Below, piece by piece: positions 17,426 through 26,625 of a stretch of 64,000 bases of DNA. The stretch lies in assembly GCF_040049295.1 (NCBI RefSeq), contig NZ_JBDZDQ010000004.1:1-64000 (forward strand), given 5' to 3'. Every line of letters starts with the position of its first letter. Position 1 is the first letter of the stretch. This DNA is from Sphingomonas sp. KR3-1. GTDB lineage: Bacteria; Pseudomonadota; Alphaproteobacteria; Sphingomonadales; Sphingomonadaceae. A program made the position numbers and the translations under genes. Below the pieces are notes generated by a model. The model did not search any database. It was not told where the DNA came from and saw only the letters and a program-made list of their open reading frames with translations.

Positions 17426-18187
17426 GTGCGCTCCGGCAAGTTCTGGCGAAACAGCGCAAGAACGAATGCCGCGACCTCTTGCCACGAACACTGTTTCCAC
17501 GGGCGCCGGCGTTGCTCGTGGGTGATCGGGTTCGCCGGACAACCTGGCGGATCGACCTGGCCTGCACTCGGCCTCGCCTTTCTTTTCGCAGCGATGCTGA
17601 CTACGCCGCACGCGCGGGCGCAAACCGCTCCACCGCCGCTCGAGGACCGCGCCCAGGCGCTGGAATGCCTGACCTTGGCGGTCGCCTATGAGGCGGGATA
17701 TGAAAGCCCGGAAGGCCAGCAGGCCGTCGCCGAAGTCGTCCTCAACCGCGTCCGCCACCCCGCCTTTCCCAAATCGGTGTGCGGGGTGGTCTTCGCCGGC
17801 TCGACGCTGAAAACCGGATGCCAGTTCACCTTCACCTGTGACGGATCGTTGCGGCGGCATCTGCCCGACAAGGTAATGACGCAGGCACGGGGGATCGCCG
17901 AGCAGGTGATCGACGGCCGGCTGACGCCGGTCGTCGGCGATGCACTCAACTATCATGCCGATTACGTCTCGCCCTATTGGGCGCCGAGCCTCGACCGCGT
18001 GACCAAGATCGGCGCGCATATCTTCTATCGCCGGCGCGGCAGCACGCCGGCGATCGCAGCGCTGTCGTTCGCAGGCACAATGCCGGCGGCGCGCCCCGCC
18101 GCGTTCGCCCCAGGCGCGGCCCCAGCGCCCGCCTTCGCCCCCTGGGGCCTGGCCCCCCGGGCGCCCGCGGAGGCTGCCCAGCCATAG
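17426..18187 (+). CDS. SleB/CwlJ-type cell wall hydrolase
   Basis: This 253-residue protein carries a Hydrolase_2 domain at about residues 70-200: LECLTLAVAYEAGYES, AVAEVVLNRVRHP, CGVVFAG, CQFTF and ALNYHADYV. The catalytic glutamate expected in this fold is in AYEAGYESPEGQ. Such enzymes cleave peptidoglycan (lytic transglycosylase-like). Start GTG 17426 is picked by a GGGGAGG ribosome site 5 nt upstream. The N-terminus contains a hydrophobic stretch ending AHARA-QT, consistent with export after an unusually long about 50-residue leader. The Pro/Ala-rich tail is low complexity. It may remodel the wall for the neighbouring envelope-spanning machines. Confidence 0.82.
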   Translation: MRSGKFWRNSARTNAATSCHEHCFHGRRRCSWVIGFAGQPGGSTWPALGLAFLFAAMLTTPHARAQTAPPPLEDRAQALECLTLAVAYEAGYESPEGQQAVAEVVLNRVRHPAFPKSVCGVVFAGSTLKTGCQFTFTCDGSLRRHLPDKVMTQARGIAEQVIDGRLTPVVGDALNYHADYVSPYWAPSLDRVTKIGAHIFYRRRGSTPAIAALSFAGTMPAARPAAFAPGAAPAPAFAPWGLAPRAPAEAAQP

Positions 18188-18203
18188 CCGCTGCTTCGCG
18201 CGG

Positions 18204-20615
18204 TCATGCCGGCAGGTGGAAGTCTTGCGGGGCTTCGCCGGCGTGGTGGCGCGCGTACATCGCGGCATAGGCGGCTTCGAGCTTGCCCGCGGTCGCGACC
18301 GGATCGAAGAGCAGCGAGCGTGCGCGGTTCGCGAGCAGCCGTGCGCGGATCGCTGCGAGCCGCGTCGGATCGCGGACGAGCGCGACGGCGCGGGCCTCAT
18401 AGTCGGCGAGATCCCCTGCGATCAGCTCGGGCGCGTCCATCGCCGTGAGAAGGCTGGCGGCGACGCGCGCGGCGAAGCTCTGCCCGGCGCAGGTCAGGAT
18501 CGGCAGGCCGATACGGAGCGCATCGCTGGCGGTGGTGTGGGCATTGCACGGCAGCGTGTCGAGGAAGAGGTCGGCGAGCTGCAGCCGATCGAGATGGCGC
18601 TCGCTCGGCTCGCTCCCCGCGAAGACGATGCGCGCGGGATCGATCCCCGCTTCGAAGGCGTAGCGCGCGAGGTTGCGTCGCGCGGCGGCATGGTCGACCC
18701 AGAGCCAGAGCACGCTCGTTTCCGTCGCGCGCAGGATCGCCATCCAGCGCGCGAAGATCGCGGGCACGATCTTGTAGTTCTGGTTGAAGCAGCAGAAGAC
18801 GAAGCCCTGCTCGGGCAGTCCGGCCTGGCGCCGCGTGATCTGTTGCGAGACCGGCGCCAGGCGCGCGTTCGCCTGATAGCAGCCGGGCAGATAGGCGATG
18901 TTCTCGGAGAAGCCGCCCCGCCCCTCCGGCGGCACGACGACAGCGTCGGCGATCAGATAGTCGATCGCCGCGCTTCCCGAGGTTCCGGGATAGCCGAGAT
19001 AGCTCGCCTGGATCGGCGCCGCGCGCTCGGCGAAGATGCCGAAGCGGCAATTCTGGGTATAGCCCTTCAGGTCCACCGCGATGTCGATCCCGCGCTCCCG
19101 CGCGATCTGCGCGACGGCGGCGTCGTCCTTCAGCCGGACATCGACAAAGGCGTCGACCGCCTTTTCCGTGCGGGCGCGCCAGGCGTCACCACGGCCATCG
19201 CCGAACCAGAACGCAGTGAGCTCGAGACAGTCGCGATCATGCGCCTCGAGCGTTTCCATGAACAACTGCATCGTCGCATGGTGATGGAAATCGGCGGAGA
19301 AATAGCCGAGCCGGATACGCTCGCGCCGCGGATAGCGCTTGCCGAGCGGCACCGCCGGGCGCTGGGGATGGCCCTCGGCGACAATCCGCGAACATCGGCG
19401 CTGGAGCACGGGATCATCAGCCAGCGCCAGCACCGGAAAAGGCAGCGCCCCCGGATTGCCGGCATCCGCCGCGTGCCGGATCGCGCCGAGCTGCGCGTCG
19501 AAATCCTCCCACTGCGACAAGTGCATTGCCGCATGCAGCCGCGCCGCGTGATGCTCGAGGCCGGGGGCGAGTTCCGTCGCCCGATCGAACGAACGAAGCG
19601 CCTCGGCATGATCGCGGCGCGAGACGCACAGGAAGCCACGTCTCTGGTGCGCGACGGCATTGTCCGGCGCGATCGACAGGAGATGGTCATAGCAGACTAG
19701 CGCGCTCTGAAGCTCGCCGAGTTCCTCCAGTGCCTGGCCGAGACCCCAGAGCGCAGCGAGGTTGTCGACGTCGATCGCCAGCGCGCGTTGATAGCAGCGC
19801 CCCGCTTCGTCGAAGCGCCGCTGCCGTCCGAGCAGCACGGCGAGTTCGAGCCATATATCGATCTGGCCAGGATCGCGCTCAAGGCTCTGGCGCAGGCAAG
19901 CCTCTGCCTCGTCGAGCCGCTTCGTCCGCCCCAGCGCGATGCCGAGATGCGCCAGGAGCTCGACATGGCCGGGCTGCACCGCGAGCGCCTGGCGGAATGC
20001 CTGGACCGCGTCCTCGGACCGGCCGAGAAGATTCAGCGCGATGCCGCGATTGCACAGCGCTTCGATATTGCGGGGATCGAGGGCGAGGGCGCGCTCGAAG
20101 CCACTCAGCGCTTCCTCGTGCCGGTCGAGCGCGGCGAGGGTAAGCGCGCGCTTAGCGTGGCCTGCGGCGAAGCCTGGCTCGCGGGCAAGCACCAAATCGA
20201 ATGCCGCTAAGGCCTCATCGAAGCGGCCGACTTCGCGCAGCAGGTTGGCGCGGTTGTTCCGAGCGTTGAACTCCTCCGGCGCGATCGCCAGCGCACGCTC
20301 CACGCACTGGAGCGCTGCTTCGAACGCGCCCGAGGCAGCAAGCGCGACGCCCTTGCAGTCATGGGCCTCGGCCAGTTGCGGATCGAGCAGGATCGCCCGG
20401 TCATAGCTCGCGACCGCGGCGGCAAGCTGGCCGAGATCGGCCAGCGCGTTGCCGCGCTGGCAGAAGCTCGCGGCACTGCCCGGGTCGCGCGCGATCGCGT
20501 CGTCGAACGCGCGCAGTGCATTGGCCGGCTTCCCCTTGGCGAGGAACATGGCACCGCGCGCGAGCAGCGCCTCCACCTCGGCCTGGTGGCCGCCGCTCAG
20601 GATATGCGAACCCAT
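18204..20615 (-). CDS. TPR O-GlcNAc transferase-like protein (SPINDLY/OGT, GT41)
   Basis: This 803-residue protein has about ten consecutive 34-residue TPR units (about 12-400), then a GT41-type catalytic region (about 430-790). Family blocks include GYFSADFHHHATM, VDLKGYTQN, SYLGYPGTSG, CFNQNYKI and DTLPCNAHTTASDALRIGLP. OGT and SPINDLY use UDP-GlcNAc or GDP-fucose to modify Ser/Thr of proteins, with the TPR superhelix choosing the substrate. The start at 20615 is supported by a GGGAGGGGAGG ribosome site; the frame is open to 20861. It begins 25 nt after gspK and so belongs to the T2SS operon. Its target is therefore plausibly a T2SS component or substrate (inference). Confidence 0.85.
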   Translation of the reverse strand: MGSHILSGGHQAEVEALLARGAMFLAKGKPANALRAFDDAIARDPGSAASFCQRGNALADLGQLAAAVASYDRAILLDPQLAEAHDCKGVALAASGAFEAALQCVERALAIAPEEFNARNNRANLLREVGRFDEALAAFDLVLAREPGFAAGHAKRALTLAALDRHEEALSGFERALALDPRNIEALCNRGIALNLLGRSEDAVQAFRQALAVQPGHVELLAHLGIALGRTKRLDEAEACLRQSLERDPGQIDIWLELAVLLGRQRRFDEAGRCYQRALAIDVDNLAALWGLGQALEELGELQSALVCYDHLLSIAPDNAVAHQRRGFLCVSRRDHAEALRSFDRATELAPGLEHHAARLHAAMHLSQWEDFDAQLGAIRHAADAGNPGALPFPVLALADDPVLQRRCSRIVAEGHPQRPAVPLGKRYPRRERIRLGYFSADFHHHATMQLFMETLEAHDRDCLELTAFWFGDGRGDAWRARTEKAVDAFVDVRLKDDAAVAQIARERGIDIAVDLKGYTQNCRFGIFAERAAPIQASYLGYPGTSGSAAIDYLIADAVVVPPEGRGGFSENIAYLPGCYQANARLAPVSQQITRRQAGLPEQGFVFCCFNQNYKIVPAIFARWMAILRATETSVLWLWVDHAAARRNLARYAFEAGIDPARIVFAGSEPSERHLDRLQLADLFLDTLPCNAHTTASDALRIGLPILTCAGQSFAARVAASLLTAMDAPELIAGDLADYEARAVALVRDPTRLAAIRARLLANRARSLLFDPVATAGKLEAAYAAMYARHHAGEAPQDFHLPA

Positions 20616-20640
20616 ATCGCCTCCCCTCCCTCGGATCGCG

Positions 20641-21486
20641 CTATTCATAGGCCCGCACCAGATAAGGCTGCCCGGGGTTGCCGGTGAACTCGACCACCAG
20701 CGTGCGCGCGGCGCGGCCGCCGCCGGGCAGCGTCGCCAGGACTTCGATCGAGACCGGGCGATCGACCAGCGACGGCGTATTGGCAAAGGCCAGTGCCGTC
20801 CGCTGGCCGCCCAGCTCGCGGGCGCGCTCGATCGCCGCCGGACCGTCCTCGCCGCCGGCATCCATCACCGCGAGCGCGCGCGGATCGGCATAGTGCGCGT
20901 CGAAGCCGCTGCGCACCGTGAAGGTGGTGACATAGGGGCGGATGCGCGCGACCGTCACCGGATCGATGCCCCGCACCAGCGCCAGCTCGCCGATCGACGA
21001 AAGCAACCCGCCCGGCGGGCGCAGGCCGGCGGCGCGATAATAGGGTTCTTCGGCGCCGAACGGGCGCTTGAGCTCGTCGTCGTCGATCCAGTCGAGCAAC
21101 GAATCGCGCGCGATCAACAGCTGTTCGCCGCCCAGCCCTGCCTGTTCGAGCAGCTTGGTTGCCTGGGGCTCGTCGAGCAGCCCGAGCGGCACCTTGCCGC
21201 GCTCGTCGCGCACCGCGATCCGGAGATCGGCCTCGCCGAAGCGCAGTGCGTGCACCGCGCCGTCCGCCGGCCAGCGCTGCGGGTCATCCACGTCGAGAAC
21301 GCGGCTCAGCGCGAGCGCGATTCCGGCATCGGCGGCGGCCACCGCCTGCATCTGGGCCTGTTCTGCGCCGGCATCCTCCAGCCCCATGCGAGTCGCATCG
21401 AGCACCACCAGCGCCATCGTCGCGAACACGGCGATGCTCGCCACTGCGGCGACCAGGGCGTAGCCGTCCTCGCCTTCCTGCCTCAC
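20641..21486 (-). CDS. gspK: Type II secretion minor pseudopilin GspK
   Basis: This 281-residue protein starts at GTG 21486, in a GTGA overlap with gspD. It has a pseudopilin-like N-terminal helix (GYALVAAVASIAVF) after a short leader; the residue after Gly is Tyr rather than Phe. GspK caps the pseudopilus tip with GspI and GspJ and usually lacks the +5 glutamate, as here (YALVA). The large extra domain includes the conserved DSLLDWIDDDE and YYRAAGL blocks. It is placed after gspD instead of after gspJ, its usual position. Confidence 0.85.
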   Translation of the reverse strand: MRQEGEDGYALVAAVASIAVFATMALVVLDATRMGLEDAGAEQAQMQAVAAADAGIALALSRVLDVDDPQRWPADGAVHALRFGEADLRIAVRDERGKVPLGLLDEPQATKLLEQAGLGGEQLLIARDSLLDWIDDDELKRPFGAEEPYYRAAGLRPPGGLLSSIGELALVRGIDPVTVARIRPYVTTFTVRSGFDAHYADPRALAVMDAGGEDGPAAIERARELGGQRTALAFANTPSLVDRPVSIEVLATLPGGGRAARTLVVEFTGNPGQPYLVRAYE

Positions 21487-23531
21487 GGGATCCGTCCTTC
21501 GGTGCGGAACGGCTCGAGCGTACGCAGCTTGGCGCGCAGCTCCTCGGTGACGGCACGACCGTCATCGGGCGTGCGGATCACATGCGGCTTGAGCAGCACG
21601 ATCAGCTCGGTGCGATTCTGGACATTGTTGTGGCTGCCGAACAGGCCGCCGAGGATCGGGATGCGCGACAAGATCGGAATCCCGCTCTTGCCCAGGCTTT
21701 TCGAATCGCGGAACAGCCCGCCGAGCGCGATCACCTGTCCGTCCTGCACCGCGACCGAAGTCGAGATGCGGCGCGTCGAGATGGTGGGCGAGGACGGGGT
21801 CTTGTCGCCGCTGGCGACGGGCGCATTGACGTTGACGTCGCTCACCTCCTGCGAGATGTCGAGCAACACCAGTCCGCCGGCATTGACCCGCGGCGTGACC
21901 TTCAGGATCACGCCGGTGTCGCGATAGCTGATCGAATTGACGATCGGCGCATTGGGATTGTCGACACTCACCGCGCTCCCCGACGAGACCGGCACCTGGT
22001 CGCCGACCTGCAGCGCCGCGGTCTGGTTGTTGAGCGTCACCAGCTTGGGTGCCGAGACCACCTTGATGTTGGTGCGTTGCTCGAGCGCGTTGAGCGCCGC
22101 GGTGATGCTGTTGCCGGCGAGGAAATAGGAGAAGCCCGCCTGGGTAGGCCCGGCAGGCATCGCAGCGCCGTCGGTCACGCGGAAATTGCTGTCGCCGGTG
22201 AGCCAGTTCCACTGCACGCCATAGCGGAGCGTGTCGGTCAGCGAGACCTCGGTGATCGCCGCCTCGATCATCACCTGCACGGGCGGCACGTCGAGCCGGC
22301 GCAGCGCGTCCTCGATCATGCCATAGTCGCGCGGCGTGCCGTAGACGACGACCGCATTGTTCACCTCGTCGGCAGTGATCTTGCCGGACACCGGCGCATC
22401 GCGCTCGGTCGCATCCGGCTTCGCGGAGCTCGGGGCGCTGCCGGCCGGCCGCGCGGCGTCGGGCTTCGGCGCCGGAGACGCGGTGCGGCTCGCGGACTGG
22501 TCGCTGGCGGCGAAGGGGTCGTCGCTTCCGCTGTCATCGTCCCCGCCGCCACCGCCGAAGGCGCGGTTGAGCGTGCGCGCCAGATCGCGCGCGCGGCCGT
22601 TCTGCACGCGGTAGACGAAGATCCGGCGCTCGCTATTTTCCCCCTCGCGATCGAGTATTTCGATCCAGCGGCGGACATCGTCGAGATATTGCCGTTGGGT
22701 GCTGACCGCGAGGATGCCGTTCAGCCGCTCCATCGTGATCAGCCGGACGAGCCCGCGTGTCGGCGCATCGGCGGCATTGATCAGCTTGTCGAGCTCGGGA
22801 ACGATCAGCCGCGCGTCGGTGCGTTCGGGCACGAACAGCGCGAAGCTCATGTTGCGCAACCAGTTGACGTCGAACTGCTTGATCAGATCGCGCGCGCTCG
22901 CGCGCTGGCCGGTGGTGCCCGCGATCGTTATCCGGCCACCCGCCGCATCGACGCCGGTGACCACGCCGGGGAGCGCGCCGTCGAGCACCTTCTTCACTTC
23001 CTCGGCGTTGATGAAGGCGAGCGGGACGATCTCGGTGCCGAAGCCGATGGCATCGGGCGCGACAGGAAGCTGGGCCGCCGCTACCGTGCGCACGACATAG
23101 CCGCTGCCCACGGGCACGAGCGCAAGATTGGCGGTACGCAAGGCGCTTTCGAAGAGCGCCAGGACCTCGGACCGGGCTATTGTTCCCGGCGTGACCAGCG
23201 AGACCTGGCCGGCCACGCCGGGCTCGACGGCGATAGCGACCCCCGTGGCGTCCTGGACCGATGCCGCGACCGCGCGCACATCGGCGCGCGGCAGGTTCAT
23301 GCTGATATTGCCGGGCTTGGCCTGGCGGCGCGGCGGCGCGGCAGGACCCGGTGGCGGAGTCTCGCCGCCGACGATCGTCGACCGGACCTCGGGCGCCGCC
23401 TGCTCGGCCTCGGCGACGATCGGCGGCGCCTCTGGCACGGCAATCGCCCGCGGCGGCGGGGCTCCGGCACAGCCGGCCACTACCAGGGCCAGCCCCGCCG
23501 TCCCCGCTCGAAGCATGTGACGCGCACCCAT
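21483..23531 (-). CDS. gspD: Type II secretion secretin GspD
   Basis: This 682-residue outer-membrane secretin has a lipoprotein signal (VVAGC, Cys21), unlike the plain signal peptide of many GspDs, so it may not need a separate pilotin. N0-N3 domains follow (NLPRADVRAVAASVQDATG, then repeated secretin_N units with PLAFINAEEVKKVLDGALPG and RLITMERLNGILAVS). A Gly/Ser/Asp-rich insert lies within the N3 repeat. The C-terminal secretin barrel has GDQVPVSSG, YRDTGVILKVTPRV and IPILGGLFGS. It overlaps gspC by one base and gspK by four. Confidence 0.93.
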   Translation of the reverse strand: MGARHMLRAGTAGLALVVAGCAGAPPPRAIAVPEAPPIVAEAEQAAPEVRSTIVGGETPPPGPAAPPRRQAKPGNISMNLPRADVRAVAASVQDATGVAIAVEPGVAGQVSLVTPGTIARSEVLALFESALRTANLALVPVGSGYVVRTVAAAQLPVAPDAIGFGTEIVPLAFINAEEVKKVLDGALPGVVTGVDAAGGRITIAGTTGQRASARDLIKQFDVNWLRNMSFALFVPERTDARLIVPELDKLINAADAPTRGLVRLITMERLNGILAVSTQRQYLDDVRRWIEILDREGENSERRIFVYRVQNGRARDLARTLNRAFGGGGGDDDSGSDDPFAASDQSASRTASPAPKPDAARPAGSAPSSAKPDATERDAPVSGKITADEVNNAVVVYGTPRDYGMIEDALRRLDVPPVQVMIEAAITEVSLTDTLRYGVQWNWLTGDSNFRVTDGAAMPAGPTQAGFSYFLAGNSITAALNALEQRTNIKVVSAPKLVTLNNQTAALQVGDQVPVSSGSAVSVDNPNAPIVNSISYRDTGVILKVTPRVNAGGLVLLDISQEVSDVNVNAPVASGDKTPSSPTISTRRISTSVAVQDGQVIALGGLFRDSKSLGKSGIPILSRIPILGGLFGSHNNVQNRTELIVLLKPHVIRTPDDGRAVTEELRAKLRTLEPFRTEGRIP

Positions 23532-24049
23532 TATTCTTCTCCCTTGCCGGCTGAGATGACCGGCCCGCCGATGCCGAAGCGGACCTGCATGCGCTCGCCG
23601 CCCCGCGACAGCTGCACCGCGTCGCGCGTCACGCTGCGCACGCGCCAGTCGCCGATCCGCTGGCCCGGCGCGGCGCGGAAGGCGCGATCGGGGCCCTGCA
23701 CGATCGCATAGGCGCTGGCGCCGATCTGGACCGCGCCGACCACCGCGAAGCCGCCGAGCGGCGCCTGCGCCGCCGCAGTCGCTTCCTTCGGCTGGGCAAG
23801 GATCGGGGTGAACATCGCGCGGCCCGCGATCACCGGATCGACGAGCGCGCGCGCAGGCTGGACCGCTGCGACGCGCTCCGCCGGCGCCCCGCCCCGCACC
23901 GCACCCGCCGCCGGCAAGTCGAGTGCGTTGCCGACAAGCGCCTGGAACGCCAGCGCCACGCCAAGCAGCAACACGAGCGCGAGCGGCAGCATCGACGACC
24001 TATCGAGCGGCGGCAGGGCGAAGCGGGATCGAAGCCTCAATTTCCACAT
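23531..24049 (-). CDS. gspC: Type II secretion protein GspC (HR domain only)
   Basis: This 172-residue inner-membrane protein links the GspF/L/M platform to the secretin. It has a basic N-terminus, a single TM at about 20-40 (MLPLALVLLLGVALAF) and a periplasmic homology region that includes MFTPILAQP, VVGAVQIG, PGQRIGDWRV and VTRDAVQLSRGG. There is no C-terminal PDZ or coiled-coil domain, so it is a short GspC. Start 24049 overlaps gspM by 50 nt; ATG 23992, just after the gspM stop, would remove the basic N-terminus. Confidence 0.8.
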   Translation of the reverse strand: MWKLRLRSRFALPPLDRSSMLPLALVLLLGVALAFQALVGNALDLPAAGAVRGGAPAERVAAVQPARALVDPVIAGRAMFTPILAQPKEATAAAQAPLGGFAVVGAVQIGASAYAIVQGPDRAFRAAPGQRIGDWRVRSVTRDAVQLSRGGERMQVRFGIGGPVISAGKGEE

Positions 24050-24551
24050 CCATGACTGGGGTTTGACCGGGCACGATCGTGTTGCCGGAACCAAGGCTGA
24101 CCGTTTCGACGACCAGCCAGGGCGGCTGGTTCTGCAGGCGGGCCAGCGCGGCGGTGAGCTGCGGCAGCGTCATTCGTGCGGCAGCGCGCGCGCGCGCCCA
24201 GCCCGGGCGGCCTTCGGCATCGCCGCCTTCGCGGAAGCTGCCGCCCGCACCCTCGACCGCGCCCTGCAGCCGCTCCTTGAGCGACTCGCGCCCGGCCTCG
24301 ACATTGGGCACGGCGGCGATGAAGGACGCGGTCGCTGCGCGCGCCGCCTCGGCCTGGCGCCGCAGCCGCGGGATCGTCGCGATCGTCCGGACATTATGGG
24401 CATAGGTCAGCGCGAGCCGATCGAGCCGCTCGGCGCGAGACTGGAAGCCGGCGATGATCGGCGCAACGATCAGGAAATGGACCGCGGCAACGACCGCAGT
24501 GAGGATCAGCAGCGCGACGAGACGCCGCTCGCGGGCGGATACCGGGCGCAT
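24000..24551 (-). CDS. gspM: Type II secretion protein GspM
   Basis: This 183-residue bitopic protein has a short basic cytoplasmic N-terminus, TM at about 10-30 (LVALLILTAVVAAVHFLIVAPI), a periplasmic coiled-coil-like stretch and a ferredoxin-like tail ending DVEIEASIPLRP. It corresponds to the T2SSM_b type of GspM. It pairs with GspL in the assembly platform. It overlaps gspL by one base and gspC by up to 50. Confidence 0.8.
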   Translation of the reverse strand: MRPVSARERRLVALLILTAVVAAVHFLIVAPIIAGFQSRAERLDRLALTYAHNVRTIATIPRLRRQAEAARAATASFIAAVPNVEAGRESLKERLQGAVEGAGGSFREGGDAEGRPGWARARAAARMTLPQLTAALARLQNQPPWLVVETVSLGSGNTIVPGQTPVMDVEIEASIPLRPAAAR

Positions 24552-25570
24552 CAGCGCGGCTCGACCTTGGCGGAAAGATCGAACGGCTGGCCGGTCGGCA
24601 TCGCCGCCTCTGCGCTTTCACCCATGCTGCGCACGCCAACGAACCGGCCGGAACGGCGCAGCGCCGTTGCTACATCGGCACGCTCGGGGCGATAGCCGGT
24701 CAAGCGAACGGCCTCGCCGTCCCATGCAAGGCGCTGAAGCCAGGTGCCCGTGGGCAACGAAGCGCTCACCGCCGCGAGGACGTCCAGCGGATCCCGCGCG
24801 CGCCGCAATGCGAGCGAGCGAGCGACGAGACGGCGGTCCTGCTCGCCGCGGCGGGAAATCGCCTGGGCGATGCCGACCGCCGGCTGCTGCTCGGCGACGA
24901 TCCGTTCGAACTGCGCGACGTGCGCGGCATCGCGCCAGATCGCCATTGCCAGATTGAGCAGGAGCAGGACCGCGACCAGCACCCAGAGCAACGGCGTGGC
25001 ACTGCGTTGCCGCGCGAGCAGGCCGGCGGCGCGCATCGCCGGCGCGAAATCGAGCGGTGCCGGCTGGGGCTGCGGTTGTTCCACGACCACGGCCACCGGG
25101 ACCACATCTGCCGCCTCGGCCGCCTCGGCGATCGCATGCGCCGCCGCAATCGGCAGCCCCGCGATCCTGACGCGGACCAGACCCGGCGCGTCCGCGGCCC
25201 CCTCGATACGCGCTGCCAGCACCACCGAGGCGACCGGAATCGGCAGCAGGGCATCGGCTTCGAATGCGAGCATGCGGTGCAAATCGCGATCGCCGAGCGC
25301 CGGGCGGGTGATGGTTCGCACCAGGCAATCGGCGGCAGGCACGACCAGCGTCACCCGCGCGCCTGGCCCGGGCACCGCGACGCGCTGCCCGGGCCGCGCC
25401 GGAGCCAGTGCACCGTCGCACACGATGAAGCGCGGCAGTTCGCGCATCGAAGAGCGCTGCAGGCGGGCAGGGATCAGCGCGCGGATCTCGTCGGACCACC
25501 ATTGCCAGCCCTGGAGCAGCCATTGCCCGATCATTCGCATGTCGGCGTCGAGCAGCGCGCGCGGGTTCAT
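24551..25570 (-). CDS. gspL: Type II secretion protein GspL
   Basis: This 339-residue platform protein has a cytoplasmic actin-like region truncated relative to classical GspL (about 1-215), TM at about 227-247 (LLWVLVAVLLLLNLAMAIW) and a PilN-like periplasmic domain with LDVLAAVSASLPTGTWLQRL. It contacts GspE and GspM. Start ATG 25570 overlaps the gspJ stop (ATGA); the frame is open to 25735 but extends into gspJ. Confidence 0.82.
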   Translation of the reverse strand: MNPRALLDADMRMIGQWLLQGWQWWSDEIRALIPARLQRSSMRELPRFIVCDGALAPARPGQRVAVPGPGARVTLVVPAADCLVRTITRPALGDRDLHRMLAFEADALLPIPVASVVLAARIEGAADAPGLVRVRIAGLPIAAAHAIAEAAEAADVVPVAVVVEQPQPQPAPLDFAPAMRAAGLLARQRSATPLLWVLVAVLLLLNLAMAIWRDAAHVAQFERIVAEQQPAVGIAQAISRRGEQDRRLVARSLALRRARDPLDVLAAVSASLPTGTWLQRLAWDGEAVRLTGYRPERADVATALRRSGRFVGVRSMGESAEAAMPTGQPFDLSAKVEPR

Positions 25571-26250
25571 GGCTCGGCCCCGCAACCGCCCGCGCGATCC
25601 GGCAAGCAGGTGCTGGTTGCAACCCGGGGCCGGACCAGCAGGTCGGGCCATTGCCGCGAGTCGGCCGGCGCGAATTCGACATGGATACGGATCAGCTCGG
25701 GCGGGCTGGCCCGATCCCACCAGCGATTGAGCCACGCGCGCGCGCCGCCCGAAGCGGGAACCCCGCGATAGCTGATCGACAGGCCCCGGGTGCCGCGCAG
25801 CAGCGTCGTCGGCGTCCAGCCGGCGAGATCATAGCCGCGCGCATCGATCCCCACCTTGCGCGTACTCACCCTGTAGAGGACGATATCGCCGGTCGCGGTG
25901 CGGAGGAGTTGAAAGCGCTGGAGCGCATCGGGCGCGTCGCGATCGAAGGGCGGCGCCACATAGCTCAGCATCGCGTCGTTGCCGCGGAACTCGATGACCG
26001 GCTTGGCGGTGTCCAGGCGCGCGACGGGCCAGAGGCGCTCGATCCCGGTGCGCAGAACGCGCTGCGCCGCGATCACATCGTCCAGCCCCGACGCGGTTGT
26101 CTGCGCGCGCATCGCCACGAGCCCCGCCATGCGCAGCCCGGCAAGCAGCAGCGACGCCGCCATGCCCATCAGCGCGAGCGCGACGAGCAACTCGATGAGC
26201 GTGAAGCCCGATGCATCCGCGCGGCGCGCCAAGGCTTCGTGCGGACGCAT
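25567..26250 (-). CDS. gspJ: Type II secretion minor pseudopilin GspJ
   Basis: This 227-residue protein has prepilin cleavage site SG/FTLIELLVAL near residue 15, giving the +5 Glu required for assembly. A long hydrophobic helix is followed by a beta-rich globular domain ending in a Cys pair (STCLPDRAGGCG). GspJ forms the pseudopilus tip with GspI and GspK. It starts 3 nt after gspI ends. Confidence 0.88.
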   Translation of the reverse strand: MRPHEALARRADASGFTLIELLVALALMGMAASLLLAGLRMAGLVAMRAQTTASGLDDVIAAQRVLRTGIERLWPVARLDTAKPVIEFRGNDAMLSYVAPPFDRDAPDALQRFQLLRTATGDIVLYRVSTRKVGIDARGYDLAGWTPTTLLRGTRGLSISYRGVPASGGARAWLNRWWDRASPPELIRIHVEFAPADSRQWPDLLVRPRVATSTCLPDRAGGCGAEP

Positions 26251-26253
26251 CGA

Positions 26254-26625
26254 TCAGCGGGCGAGCCGGAGCGTGCGAACGCTGGCAAGGCGCCGGCCGG
26301 TCGCGCGATCGGCAACGTCGATGCGCACTTCCTCAAGCGGAATGCCACTGTCCAGGGCGCCGCCGCCGCGAGGCAGCCGACTGATCCGCCAGCTGAGGTT
26401 CCGGCTGCTGCCGCTATCGGCGACGGCGCGCGAATCGCTTGGCGCGGTCGTCGCGGCGAGCAGCGACTGGGCGAGCAGCATCGCCTCGCGCCGCGCGGCG
26501 ACGGTCTGCGCGAGATGCGCGTTGGTGCCGATCGAATCGAAGAGCAGCCCGGACATCATCGCGATCACGGCGAGCGCGACCAAGGTCTCGACCAGGCTGA
26601 ACCCCTCGGACGCCTGTCCCCTCAT
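26254..26625 (-). CDS. gspI: Type II secretion minor pseudopilin GspI
   Basis: This 123-residue pseudopilin has leader MRGQASEG and cleavage before FSLVETLVALAVIAM, with Glu at +5. The C-terminal domain has ISRLPRGGG and IPLEEVRIDV. It nucleates the tip complex with GspJ and GspK. It overlaps gspH (ATGA). Confidence 0.88.
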   Translation of the reverse strand: MRGQASEGFSLVETLVALAVIAMMSGLLFDSIGTNAHLAQTVAARREAMLLAQSLLAATTAPSDSRAVADSGSSRNLSWRISRLPRGGGALDSGIPLEEVRIDVADRATGRRLASVRTLRLAR

